A stretch of 64,000 bases of DNA from Chersky-840 sp035532735. GTDB taxonomy: Bacteria > Actinomycetota > Acidimicrobiia > Acidimicrobiales > UBA8190. This document shows positions 50,014 through 58,280 of the stretch, piece after piece (position 1 is the first letter of the stretch; every line of letters starts with the position of its first letter). The stretch is from positions 1-64,000 of the forward strand of contig DATKQM010000031.1 of assembly GCA_035532735.1 (NCBI GenBank), written 5' to 3'. Position numbers and translations under genes: made by a program. The notes below the pieces were generated by a model, which saw only the letters and a list, made by a program, of their open reading frames with translations, did not search any database and was not told the origin of the DNA.

Positions 50014-51234
50014 GTGGCCCCGACACTGCACGGCATCTCGACCCCACCAGGCATCTCGACCCTCCGGGGTGGTTCGATGAAGGTCAGCATCGTCGGCTCG
50101 ACGGGGTCCATCGGCACCCAGGCCGTCGAAGTCATGACGACCGAGGCCGACCGGTTCACAGCCGCGGGCCTGGCCACGTGGCGTTCGGTCGAGGTGCTCG
50201 GCGCCCAGGCCCGGGCCCTTCGTCCCGAGGTCGTCGCCATCGGTGACCCCTCGCTGGCCGGCGCACTGGCGGCCGCGGTGCCCACAGGCACCGAGGTGTT
50301 GACCGGGCCCGAGGGCCTCGCCGCTGTGGCTCGGCTCGGTGACGTCGTGGTCAACGCCGTGGTGGGTTTCGCCGGGCTCCCCGTGACGCTGGCCGCGCTC
50401 GGAGCCGGGCACCGGCTTGCCCTCGCCAACAAGGAATCGCTGATCGCCGGGGCGCCGGTAGTGGCGCGTGCGAAGCAGACACCGGGAGCGGAAATCGTGC
50501 CCGTGGACTCCGAGCACTGTGCGCTTCACCAGTGCCTTCGGGCGGGGAACGGTCCCGATGAGGTGGCCCGACTCGTCCTCACCGCCAGTGGAGGTCCCTT
50601 CCGGGGACGCTCCCGTGACGAGCTGGCCACGGTGGCCGTGGAGGAGGCCTTGGCCCATCCGACCTGGCGAATGGGTCCGAAGATCACCGTGGATTCCTCC
50701 ACCCTCATGAACAAGGGCCTCGAGGTCATCGAGGCCCACGAGCTGTTCGGCGTGGATTATGACCGGATCGCGGTCATTATTCACCCCCAGTCGGTCGTAC
50801 ACTCGATGGTGGAGTTCATTGACGGATCGACTGTGGCCCAACTTTCCCAGCCAGACATGCGCCTGCCCATCGGGTATGCGCTTGGTTACCCTCATCGCCT
50901 CCAGCACCCCTTCGGGGCCATCGACTGGTCTTCGTTGGGCCGGCTCGATTTCGAACCACCGGACCGCACGGTCTTCGCCTGTCTCGATCTTGCCGAGGAA
51001 GCAGGCCGGGCCGGTGGGCTCGCGCCGGCATGGCTCAACGCCGGCAACGAGGTCGGGGTGGCGGCCTTCCTGGCCGGTCGGATCAGTTGGGGCGCGATCG
51101 CCGAGGTCGTCGCCGACACCCTGGCGGCGTGTGACGGGGCCGACGCCATAGACACCGAAGACGTCATCGAGGCCGATCGACGCGCCCGGGAGCAGGCGGA
51201 GCGCTCGGTTCGCCAACGGGAACTCGCGGCGTGA
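50014..51234 (+). CDS. dxr: 1-deoxy-D-xylulose 5-phosphate reductoisomerase
   Basis: The enzyme converts DXP to MEP with NADPH in the non-mevalonate isoprenoid pathway. VSIVGSTGSIGTQAVEVM binds NADPH; ALANKESLIAGAPV, VPVDSEHCALHQCL (metal-binding Asp and Glu), SGGPFRG and GPKITVDSSTLMNKGLEVIEA are family segments. The GTG has GGGAGA six bases upstream and gives 406 residues. The ATG at 50077 (MKVSIVGS) matches the usual family start and gives 385. The extra 21 residues contain a direct repeat, GISTPP-GISTLR. Its stop overlaps rseP. Confidence 0.95.
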   Translation: MAPTLHGISTPPGISTLRGGSMKVSIVGSTGSIGTQAVEVMTTEADRFTAAGLATWRSVEVLGAQARALRPEVVAIGDPSLAGALAAAVPTGTEVLTGPEGLAAVARLGDVVVNAVVGFAGLPVTLAALGAGHRLALANKESLIAGAPVVARAKQTPGAEIVPVDSEHCALHQCLRAGNGPDEVARLVLTASGGPFRGRSRDELATVAVEEALAHPTWRMGPKITVDSSTLMNKGLEVIEAHELFGVDYDRIAVIIHPQSVVHSMVEFIDGSTVAQLSQPDMRLPIGYALGYPHRLQHPFGAIDWSSLGRLDFEPPDRTVFACLDLAEEAGRAGGLAPAWLNAGNEVGVAAFLAGRISWGAIAEVVADTLAACDGADAIDTEDVIEADRRAREQAERSVRQRELAA

Positions 51235-52508
51235 GCCAGCTCGTCACCGGGCCGGAGAACGCCGCGCCCGAACCGCTGCGTCGCCCCCTCGACCAGGGCC
51301 CACCGCAGCGCTCGTCGCTGGCGGGGCTCCTCGTCTTCGTGGGGGCTGTCGTGCTGGCCGCGTTCGTGACCCATACGACATCGGTGCTCATCGTCATCGT
51401 GGCCCTGGTGATCATGATCATGCTGCACGAGCTCGGCCACCTCCTCACGGCCAAATGGGGTGGGATGAAGGTCACCGAGTACTTCCTCGGCTTCGGGCCG
51501 CGGTTGTGGTCGATCCGGCGGGGAGAGACCGAGTACGGCATCAAGGCCATCCCCGCCGGTGGCTACGTGAAGATCCTGGGGATGACGAGCGCCGAGCAAG
51601 TCGATCCCGCCGACGAGGCCCGGACCTACCGCCAACGGCCCTTCCACAACCGGCTCCTGGTGGCGGTGGCGGGGTCCGCCATGCACGGGGTGATGGCGTT
51701 CGTGCTCTTGTGGGGACTCTTCGTCTTCATCGGTGCCCCGCAGGGCAATGCCGTGGCGATCAGTGGGTTCGCGCCGCTCGCGCACGGCATTGATCCGGCG
51801 CGCGCGGCCGGGCTCCAAGCCGGCGACGTGGTGACGCGGGTGAACGGAAAGGCGGTGCACTCGGCGACGGATCTCCAGAAGGTGATCGAGGACTCCGCCG
51901 GGACCCCCATCACCGTGGTCGTCGAGCGAGCCGGCCAGGACCGGACCATCGTCGTCACCCCCCAGGCGGCCACGGCGGGGGCGAAGGGGCATATCGGGGT
52001 CCTCATCGGCCCACCCAGCGTCCGCAGCGGCCCGGTGAGTGCGGTTCCCAAGGCGGGCCATCTGTTCGGGCAGATGGTGACCGGCTCGTTCGCGGGCATC
52101 GGCCAGGTCTTCTCAGCCAGCGGCATCAACAGCTACGTCCACGACCTGACCAGTGCCAAGGCCGCGTCGCAAGCGGCGAAGACCGGCGATCGGCCGCAGT
52201 CGATCTACGGTGCGGCCCGTATCGCCGTGCAAGGTGCCCAGGCCGGGGCGACCCAGCTGATCTATGTCCTCACCTTGATCATCCTCTTCGTGGGGATCAT
52301 CAACCTCTTCCCGATGCTGCCCCTCGACGGGGGCCATGTGGTCATCGCGGTGTACGAACGGATCCGGAGTCGACGGGACCGTCCCTATCACGCCGATGTC
52401 AACAAGCTCACCCCGATCGTGTGGGCTTTTGTCTTGTTGCTCGGTTTCATCGTTTTCACTTCGCTGTACCTCGACATCACGCACCCGGTGAAGAACCCGT
52501 TCCAATAG
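51231..52508 (+). CDS. rseP: Site-2 protease, RseP/Rip1-type zinc metalloprotease
   Basis: A 425-residue membrane protease. A TM helix carries H66-E67-x2-H70 (MLHELGHLL), the membrane-dipping segment is EYFLGFGPRLWSIRRGETEYGIKAIPAGGYV, and a PDZ domain (about 180-255) contains GLQAGDVVTRVNGKAV. The third zinc ligand region is NLFPMLPLDGGHV. It cleaves transmembrane substrates such as anti-sigma factors. The GTG overlaps the dxr stop. Its place between dxr and ispG is conserved in actinobacteria. Confidence 0.95.
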   Translation: MSQLVTGPENAAPEPLRRPLDQGPPQRSSLAGLLVFVGAVVLAAFVTHTTSVLIVIVALVIMIMLHELGHLLTAKWGGMKVTEYFLGFGPRLWSIRRGETEYGIKAIPAGGYVKILGMTSAEQVDPADEARTYRQRPFHNRLLVAVAGSAMHGVMAFVLLWGLFVFIGAPQGNAVAISGFAPLAHGIDPARAAGLQAGDVVTRVNGKAVHSATDLQKVIEDSAGTPITVVVERAGQDRTIVVTPQAATAGAKGHIGVLIGPPSVRSGPVSAVPKAGHLFGQMVTGSFAGIGQVFSASGINSYVHDLTSAKAASQAAKTGDRPQSIYGAARIAVQGAQAGATQLIYVLTLIILFVGIINLFPMLPLDGGHVVIAVYERIRSRRDRPYHADVNKLTPIVWAFVLLLGFIVFTSLYLDITHPVKNPFQ

Positions 52509-52539
52509 GCCCCGTTCCCACAGAGAGGGAGACGTCTTG

Positions 52540-53805
52540 ATGGCCCGTCCCACGCTGATCGCGGCGGAGCGCCGGCCCACTCGACAGATCCACGTCGGTT
52601 CCGTGGCCGTCGGCGGCGGGGCGCCGATCTCGGTGCAGTCGATGACCATCACGAAGACCGCGGATGTCGAGGGCACGTTGGCCCAGATCTACGCCTTGGC
52701 GTCGGCCGGGGCTGACATCGTCCGCTGCACCTGCAACGAGAAGGAGGCTGCCGAAGGACTGGCACACATCGTGCCGCGGTCGCCGGTCCCCATCATCGCC
52801 GACATCCACTTCCACCACGAGATGGCATTGGCGGCACTCGAGGCGGGTGTCCACGGGCTTCGGCTCAACCCCGGGAACCTCCGCAAGGAGGCCGAGATCA
52901 AGCAGGTTGCCCAAGAGGCCAAGGACCGCGGTGTTCCTATCCGAATCGGGGTCAACGCCGGGTCGCTGCACCCTGATCTGTACAAGCGCTTCGGCGGGGC
53001 GACACCCGAGGCACTGGTCGAGTCAGCCCGAATGGAGCTGGCCTACTTCGCCGAGGTCGACTTCGACGACGTCAAGATCTCGGTGAAGGCGTCGTCGGTT
53101 CCCCTCATGATCGAGGCATACCGACTGGCGTCGGAGACCTTCGACCACCCACTGCACCTCGGGGTCACCGAAGCAGGCCCTCCGCCCGCCGGGCTCGTGA
53201 AGGGGACTGCCGGCATCGGGACGTTGCTGGCGGAGGGCATCGGCGACACCATCCGGTACTCGCTCACCGCCGATCCGGTGGAGGAGGTGCGGGCGGGACG
53301 CCAGCTTCTCGAGGCCATGGGACTGCGCGAGCGCAAATCCGTCGACCTCATTGCCTGCCCGTCGTGCGGGCGGGCCGAGATCGACGTCATCGGCGTGGCC
53401 CGGGCTGCCCAAGAAGCACTCGAATCGCGCCAGTTGCCGATCCAGGTGGCGGTGATGGGGTGCGTGGTCAACGGTCCCGGGGAGGCCCGTGAGGCCGACC
53501 TCGGCATCGCCGCGGGCCGGCGGAGAGGCCATCTCTTCATCAAGGGGAAGATCGTCCGGGTCGTGCCCGAAGACGAGATGGTCGCCGCTTTGGTGGAGGA
53601 GGCCGAGAAGCTGGTGGCGCAAGGTATCGAGGCGCGTCTCGCTGCGGCCGACGCCGGGGCTGAAGCCGAAGCCGAGGCCGACCGGCGCCTGCTCATCGAA
53701 GCCAAGGGAGAAGATGCCAACCACAGCGCCCAGAAGGTCGAGATCATCCGCAAGACCATCGACGAGGGCCACGAGCCTTCCGCCGCCCAAGACCTCCCCG
53801 CCTAG
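52540..53805 (+). CDS. ispG: 4-hydroxy-3-methylbut-2-enyl diphosphate synthase (GcpE)
   Basis: A 421-residue 4Fe-4S enzyme of the MEP pathway that converts MEcPP to HMBPP. VQSMTITKTADVEGT and the TIM-barrel segments GVHGLRLNPGNL and RIGVNAGSL make up the N-terminal part. The cluster ligands are in IACPSCGRAEID and MGCVVNGPGEA. The last 70 residues form an Ala/Glu-rich helix and a polar tail beyond the usual end. GAGAGGGAGA precedes the ATG. With dxr it supplies two MEP-pathway steps in this operon. Confidence 0.95.
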   Translation: MARPTLIAAERRPTRQIHVGSVAVGGGAPISVQSMTITKTADVEGTLAQIYALASAGADIVRCTCNEKEAAEGLAHIVPRSPVPIIADIHFHHEMALAALEAGVHGLRLNPGNLRKEAEIKQVAQEAKDRGVPIRIGVNAGSLHPDLYKRFGGATPEALVESARMELAYFAEVDFDDVKISVKASSVPLMIEAYRLASETFDHPLHLGVTEAGPPPAGLVKGTAGIGTLLAEGIGDTIRYSLTADPVEEVRAGRQLLEAMGLRERKSVDLIACPSCGRAEIDVIGVARAAQEALESRQLPIQVAVMGCVVNGPGEAREADLGIAAGRRRGHLFIKGKIVRVVPEDEMVAALVEEAEKLVAQGIEARLAAADAGAEAEAEADRRLLIEAKGEDANHSAQKVEIIRKTIDEGHEPSAAQDLPA

Positions 53806-53818
53806 CCCCCAACGACGA

Positions 53819-53847
53819 CGCCCCCGTCGGACGAGTCGGGCGGGGCG
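53819..53847. terminator. Possible bidirectional terminator between ispG and proS
   Basis: In the 54-base convergent gap, CGCCCC (53819-53824) pairs with GGGGCG (53842-53847), and C25/G40 can extend the stem. The loop is imperfect and there is no T-run. Confidence 0.3.
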
Positions 53848-53859
53848 CGGTTCGGTGGC

Positions 53860-55281
53860 CTAATAGGCGCGGGCCACCACGGCCATGAGCTCGGCATCGG
53901 GCCCGTCTTCGTCGGCACCCGGAAGTGAGCCGTCGGGCCTGGTGAGCAGGCGCACCGTGACCCCGGCCCGATTGAGCTGGGTCTCACCCTCGGTGCCGAG
54001 GACACGCAGGGCGATGGTGGCGAAACCGGTCTGGGAGGCCTCTTGCGCCTCGGCCACGGTGGCTACCTCCGCGGTCCCGGCCCGCCGCCGCTCGAGCGCT
54101 TCGGCGAGCAGTGCCGACTGCGCTTCGGCGAGCGTCGTGCGGACGGCGGCTTCGAGCCCGGCCAAAGGCACCGTGGTCTTGGTGCCCGAGTCCCGGCGCA
54201 CGAGCACTACTTCGCCGGCGTTGAGCTCGCGGGGGCCGACTTCGACGCGGACGGGCACGCCCTTGAGCTCCCAGTCCACGACCCGACGGCCGAAGGACGT
54301 GTCGGTCCGACCGTCGAGTTGGGACCGCAGGCCGGCGGCGGAAAGCTGGGCGGCGATGGCGGCGGCTTTGTCGGCGGCGCCGTCTTCGTCACGGACCACC
54401 ACGACGACCACCTGGATGGGCGCCAGGAGCGGCGGGATCCGGAGTCCGTTGTCGTCGCCATGCGCCATGACCAGCGCGCCCATGAGCCGCGACGAGGCTC
54501 CCCACGACGTCTGCCAGACGTGCTCCTCGTACCCGGATTCGTCGAGGAAGGTGGTGTTGAAGGCGCGCGCGAAGTTCTGCCCGAGTTCGTGGCTCGTTCC
54601 CATTTGCAGCGCCTTGCCGTCGCGCATCATGGCCTCGCACGTCCAGGTCGTGGTGGCCCCCGAGAAGCGTTCACGCTCGGTCTTTCGCCCCGTCAGAATC
54701 GGGACGGCGAGGACGTTGACCATGAAGTCCTCGTACACGTCATGCAGGATCTGCAGTGCGAATTCCCGGGCGTCGGCCTCGGTCATGTGTGCGGTGTGTC
54801 CCTCTTGCCACAGGAATTCCGTCGTCCGGAGGAAGAGACGGGGACGCAGCTCCCAGCGAACAACGTTGGCCCACTGGTTGATCAGGAACGGGAGGTCCCG
54901 GTAGCTCTGGATCCACTTGGAGAAATAGGCGTTGATGATCGTCTCGCTGGTGGGCCGCACCACCACGGGCTCGTCGAGGAGCTTGCCGCCCCCGTGGGTC
55001 ACCACCGCCAGCTCGGGACTGAAGCCCTCGACGTGCGCCGCTTCGCGATTCAGATAGCTCTCGGGGATGAAGAGAGGGAAATACGCATTGGGAACGCCGG
55101 CCGCCTTGATGCGGGCGTCGAGCTCGGCCTGCATCCGCTCCCAGATCGAGTAGCCGTAGGGGCGGATGACCATGGTGCCGCGCACGGGCCCGTTGTCGGC
55201 CAGCTCGGCCTTGGCGAGGACGTCTTGGTACCACTGGGGGAAGTCGGTCGACTGGGAGGCGAGGACGCTCTTGCGGGCCAT
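53860..55281 (-). CDS. proS: Prolyl-tRNA synthetase, short (archaeal/eukaryotic-like) type
   Basis: A 473-residue class II synthetase. Motif 1 region RGTMVIRPYGYSIWERMQ, motif 2 RWELRPRLFLRTTEFLWQEGHTAH and motif 3 GASSRLMGALVMAHGDDNG-type residues are present. A C-terminal anticodon-binding domain ends in the Tyr (VVARAY) typical of the shorter type without the editing insertion of E. coli ProS. It charges tRNA-Pro. It is on the minus strand, 30 bases behind the PNPOx-like gene, and converges on ispG. Confidence 0.94.
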   Translation of the reverse strand: MARKSVLASQSTDFPQWYQDVLAKAELADNGPVRGTMVIRPYGYSIWERMQAELDARIKAAGVPNAYFPLFIPESYLNREAAHVEGFSPELAVVTHGGGKLLDEPVVVRPTSETIINAYFSKWIQSYRDLPFLINQWANVVRWELRPRLFLRTTEFLWQEGHTAHMTEADAREFALQILHDVYEDFMVNVLAVPILTGRKTERERFSGATTTWTCEAMMRDGKALQMGTSHELGQNFARAFNTTFLDESGYEEHVWQTSWGASSRLMGALVMAHGDDNGLRIPPLLAPIQVVVVVVRDEDGAADKAAAIAAQLSAAGLRSQLDGRTDTSFGRRVVDWELKGVPVRVEVGPRELNAGEVVLVRRDSGTKTTVPLAGLEAAVRTTLAEAQSALLAEALERRRAGTAEVATVAEAQEASQTGFATIALRVLGTEGETQLNRAGVTVRLLTRPDGSLPGADEDGPDAELMAVVARAY

Positions 55282-55311
55282 GGCGCCCAGGATGCTACGG
55301 CCTGGGTAGCG

Positions 55312-55764
55312 CTACCCGGTGCGGTCGAGGCCTGGCGGCGTGCCCGGCACGCGCTGTCCCGAGACGAGCTCGGGAAAGATCGCCATCATGTGCTCCTCGG
55401 ACCTGGGCACGGGAGGCCGCAACAAGAGCTCCTCGGCCCGGGCCCGCCTGGCGCCATCGGCGATCTCGTCGGCGGCCCCCACCACCAGGACACTCCAACC
55501 TCTCTGAGAGAGGGGGTCGAAGTCGTCTGCCTCGAAGGCGACGACGGCATCGCGTACCGCGCTGGGGAGACCGGTCGCCTCGGCGGTACGGAAGACGACG
55601 TGGCCGTCGAGCATGGCGAAATTCACGGGGAACACCGCCGGTACGGCGCCGATCGACACGGCCACCCGGCCGATGCCGCCGTCTCCGAGCAGCGCGAGGC
55701 ACGCGGCGTGTTCGATCGAAGCCTCGGCCCGGTCGTCACTCGTGTCCGATTCCCGGAGCGTCAC
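55312..55764 (-). CDS. Pyridoxamine 5'-phosphate oxidase-like (FMN-binding split barrel) protein
   Basis: A 150-residue split-barrel protein. IEHAACLALLGDGGIGRVAV, AVFPVNFAMLDGHVVFRTAE and VVAFEADDFDPLSQRGWSVLVVGAA follow the pattern of small actinobacterial flavin- or F420-binding PNPOx-like proteins. A true PdxH role is unlikely at this length. GTG 55764 is chosen since the domain begins just after it. The upstream frame crosses the rimP promoter region. It probably shares a transcript with proS. Confidence 0.82.
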   Translation of the reverse strand: MTLRESDTSDDRAEASIEHAACLALLGDGGIGRVAVSIGAVPAVFPVNFAMLDGHVVFRTAEATGLPSAVRDAVVAFEADDFDPLSQRGWSVLVVGAADEIADGARRARAEELLLRPPVPRSEEHMMAIFPELVSGQRVPGTPPGLDRTG

Positions 55765-55965
55765 CGACCCAGCGTGGCGGAACCAAGGAGGTGGCTGTAG
55801 GGGCCAAGGTCCCGAAACCCGGTGCCGGCCAGATCGGGCGCCGGGCCGGTCAACACGTCGAGAGGCGGTGCGCGTGGGGTCTGCGATCGGGCGGAATAGG
55901 AACTCGGAGCCGGTCGTCGACGCTCTGGAGGAGCCCGACCCGCCCAAAGTGCCGAGGAGGGCGAC

Positions 55966-55974
55966 TGATATACT
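55966..55974 (+). promoter_or_regulatory. rimP-nusA operon promoter (extended -10)
   Basis: TGATATACT combines a near-consensus TATACT -10 box with an upstream TG extension, the best -10 in the window. No -35 is evident, as expected for an extended -10. The start would be near 55981, giving a leader of about 110 nt. Confidence 0.6.
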
Positions 55975-56010
55975 CGCTGCGCTGTTGGTCCGGGGGGTGA
56001 AGGTGCGTTC

Positions 56011-56036
56011 GAAGCGTGGGCGGCAGCCCACGCTTC
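56011..56036 (+). promoter_or_regulatory. rimP leader hairpin, possible attenuator
   Basis: GAAGCGTGGGC and GCCCACGCTTC form a perfect 11-bp stem with a GGCA loop, followed by TGCTTTC. It starts 30 nt into the predicted transcript and 57 nt before rimP. A terminator-like hairpin in this place would suit NusA-dependent feedback on its own operon; similar leader hairpins precede rimP in other bacteria. Confidence 0.55.
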
Positions 56037-56092
56037 TGCTTTCACCGGCCCGGACCAGAGGCGAGGCGCCAAGCCGCGGAGGGACGAGGGAG

Positions 56093-56662
56093 GTGGACGA
56101 TCAGGTGGACGACGAGCTCTCTGACCTGCTCGCGTCCACCGTCGCCCCCCTGGGCCTCGAGGTCGTCGACATCGAGCGGCACTCGACCTCGGTCCGAGTC
56201 GTGGTGGACCGGGCCGGCGGCGTGGATCTCGAGGCTATTGCGTCGGCCACGCGAGCGGTATCCGCTGTGCTCGACGCGCATGACCCGTTCCCGGGCCAGC
56301 GCTACACCCTCGAAGTCTCGAGCCCCGGAGTCGAACGACGGTTGCGGACCCCGGTGCACTTCGAGCGCGCCGTCGGTGAGATGGTCAGCGTCCGGACCGT
56401 GGCCGGCGGTAAAGGGGAGCGTCGTGTGACAGGCCGGCTGCGAGCAGCCGACGCCGACGGTTTCGTGCTCGAAGGCGACGACCTGTCCGGAGGCGAGCGG
56501 CGTCTGTCGTACGACGAGGTCGAGCGGGCACGGACAGTCTTTGAATGGGGATCGAAATCCCCCGCCGCGGCGCGCCAGGGTGAGGCGCCGCGCCCAGCCG
56601 CCCGCCCTCCTCGCGCGGCGGCGAGAAAACCTGCGGGACGGAAGACGGTGGCAACGCCATGA
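56093..56662 (+). CDS. rimP: Ribosome maturation factor RimP
   Basis: A 189-residue 30S assembly factor. LASTVAPLGLEVVDIERHS and SVRVVVDRAGGVDLEAIA form the N-terminal domain; LEVSSPGVERRLRTPVHFERAVG is the signature; an SH3-like C-terminal domain follows. The last 40 residues are a basic Pro/Ala-rich tail. GTG 56093 is preceded by GGACGAGGGAG; GTG 56105 is a close alternative. Its stop overlaps nusA. Confidence 0.92.
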   Translation: MDDQVDDELSDLLASTVAPLGLEVVDIERHSTSVRVVVDRAGGVDLEAIASATRAVSAVLDAHDPFPGQRYTLEVSSPGVERRLRTPVHFERAVGEMVSVRTVAGGKGERRVTGRLRAADADGFVLEGDDLSGGERRLSYDEVERARTVFEWGSKSPAAARQGEAPRPAARPPRAAARKPAGRKTVATP

Positions 56663-57939
56663 GCAAGGCCAACTTCGAATTCCTCGACGCCTTGGGCCAG
56701 ATCGCGCGTGACAAGGGGATCTCGGTTGAGACCCTTCTCGACGCGCTGGCCAACGCGCTCGTCGCCGCCTACAAACGTCGACCGGGAGCGGCCGAGGAGG
56801 CTGTCGTCACAGTGGACCCCGAATCGGGGGAGATCCGCGTCTACGGCCAGGAGCTCGACGAAGACGGGAACGTGATCAGGGAGTGGGACGACACTCCCGA
56901 TGACTTCGGTCGGATCGCGGCCCAGACCGCCAAACAAGTCATCCTCCAGCGCATCCGGGAGGCCGAGCGCGACCTCAAGTACGAGGAGTACGCCGGGCGT
57001 GAGGGCGACATCGTCACCGGGATCGTCCAGCAGACCGACAACCGGTACACGCTGCTCGACCTGGGCAAAGTCGAAGCCTTGCTCCCGCAGGCCGAGCAGG
57101 TGCCCTACGAGCGCTACGAGCACGGTGCCCGCCTCAAGGCCTACATCGTCGAGGTCCGCAAGACGACCAAGGGCCCGCAGATCGTCGTCAGTCGGAGCCA
57201 CCCCGGACTGGTGAAGCGGCTCTTCGAATTGGAGGTCCCGGAGATCTCGTCGGGTGTGGTCGAGATCCGGGCCGCGGCACGCGAGCCCGGTCATCGCACC
57301 AAGATCGCGGTCTGGTCCAACGATCCCAACGTGGACCCGGTCGGCGCGTGTGTGGGCGCACGAGGCTCACGGGTCCGGATGGTGACCAACGAGCTTCGCG
57401 GTGAGCGGATCGATGTGGTGCCCTTTGCCGACGACCCGGTCGAGTTCATCCAGGCCGCTTTGCAACCGGCGCGCGTCCGCGAGGTCCGTCTCGATGACGA
57501 CACCGGGATCGCCACGGTGGTGGTGAGCGACTATCAGCTCTCTCTCGCCATCGGCAAGGAAGGCCAGAACGCCCGCTTGGCAGCTCGACTCACCGGTTGG
57601 CGCATCGACATCAAGAGCGAGACGCAGCTCGCCGAGGAAGAGGCCGGCTACGCCGAAGAATGGGCCGAGGGTGAGTGGGTGGAGAACGAAGCCGGCGAGA
57701 TGGTCTGGCAACCGGCCGAGGGAGGCGAGGCGGTGTCCGCGGCGGAGTGGTCGCGCGTCGCCTCGGGCGAGGAGTCCGGAGACAATCCCGGTGAGACCCC
57801 ATCGGCGAAAGCCGACGCGGCCCCTGCCGAGAAGGCCGACGCCGGGACTGACCAGGCACCGGTCGAGGAGCAGAAGCCCGACGAGACGGTCGATGCCGTC
57901 GATGCCGTCGAGCCGGGTGAACCGGAGACCACGCCGTAG
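56659..57939 (+). CDS. nusA: Transcription termination/antitermination factor NusA
   Basis: A 426-residue RNA polymerase-binding factor. It has an N-terminal polymerase-binding domain, an S1 domain (REGDIVTGIVQQTDNRYTLL), and two KH domains (DPVGACVGARGSRVRMVTNE and SLAIGKEGQNARLAARLTGW). An acidic C-terminal tail of about 110 residues replaces the E. coli AR repeats. The ATG overlaps the rimP stop. Its TAG overlaps the GTA at which ylxR appears to begin. Confidence 0.96.
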   Translation: MSKANFEFLDALGQIARDKGISVETLLDALANALVAAYKRRPGAAEEAVVTVDPESGEIRVYGQELDEDGNVIREWDDTPDDFGRIAAQTAKQVILQRIREAERDLKYEEYAGREGDIVTGIVQQTDNRYTLLDLGKVEALLPQAEQVPYERYEHGARLKAYIVEVRKTTKGPQIVVSRSHPGLVKRLFELEVPEISSGVVEIRAAAREPGHRTKIAVWSNDPNVDPVGACVGARGSRVRMVTNELRGERIDVVPFADDPVEFIQAALQPARVREVRLDDDTGIATVVVSDYQLSLAIGKEGQNARLAARLTGWRIDIKSETQLAEEEAGYAEEWAEGEWVENEAGEMVWQPAEGGEAVSAAEWSRVASGEESGDNPGETPSAKADAAPAEKADAGTDQAPVEEQKPDETVDAVDAVEPGEPETTP

Positions 57940-58274
57940 CCCCCCGCCGCACGTGCGTCGGCTGCCGGCGGACCGCGGCGCCGGCCGAATTGATCCGGCT
58001 GTCGGCGGGCGCGGACCGAGAGCTCGTCATCGGTCCGGGCCCGGGACGCGGTGTGTGGTTGTGCCGGGACTCGCCGGGATGCCTCGAGCAGGCGGTCCGA
58101 CGCCAGGCCTTCGGGCGGTCCCTGCGTGGCGAAGTGGTGCCCGGAACGGTCGAACGCCTCCGTAAGCTGCTGGGAAGCAGTGCATCGTCCGGCGAAGCCG
58201 GTGCCCATGTGTGCGAGGATGGTGGGTCGGGCCGGTTTCCCGGCTCACCCCTGAACGAACAAGAAGGACCGTAG
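57936..58274 (+). CDS. ylxR: YlxR family protein (RNA-binding), no standard start codon
   Basis: A 112-residue protein between nusA and infB. RRTCVGCRR, AELIRLS, GRGVWLCRDSPGCLEQAVRR and AFGRSLR are the DUF448/YlxR signatures. The family N-terminus is usually Val/Met-Ala-x-Arg-Arg-Thr-Cys, and here the codon in that place is GTA at 57936, overlapping the nusA TAG. In this frame, after the stop at 57918, no ATG, GTG or TTG occurs before the essential CVGCR. The TTG at 57990 would remove that motif. Either GTA is used by coupling to nusA, or the base is a sequencing error for GTG. Confidence 0.75.
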   Translation, partial: VAPRRTCVGCRRTAAPAELIRLSAGADRELVIGPGPGRGVWLCRDSPGCLEQAVRRQAFGRSLRGEVVPGTVERLRKLLGSSASSGEAGAHVCEDGGSGRFPGSPLNEQEGP

Positions 58275-58280
58275 GAGCCC

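Larger units (their letters stand above)
55765..56092. other. Divergent intergenic region upstream of rimP
   Basis: About 330 bases without a convincing gene. They contain the rimP promoter and the leader hairpin listed separately. The ORF that spans this region in the rimP frame is Arg/Ser-rich and lacks family match before the rimP GTG. Confidence 0.6.
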
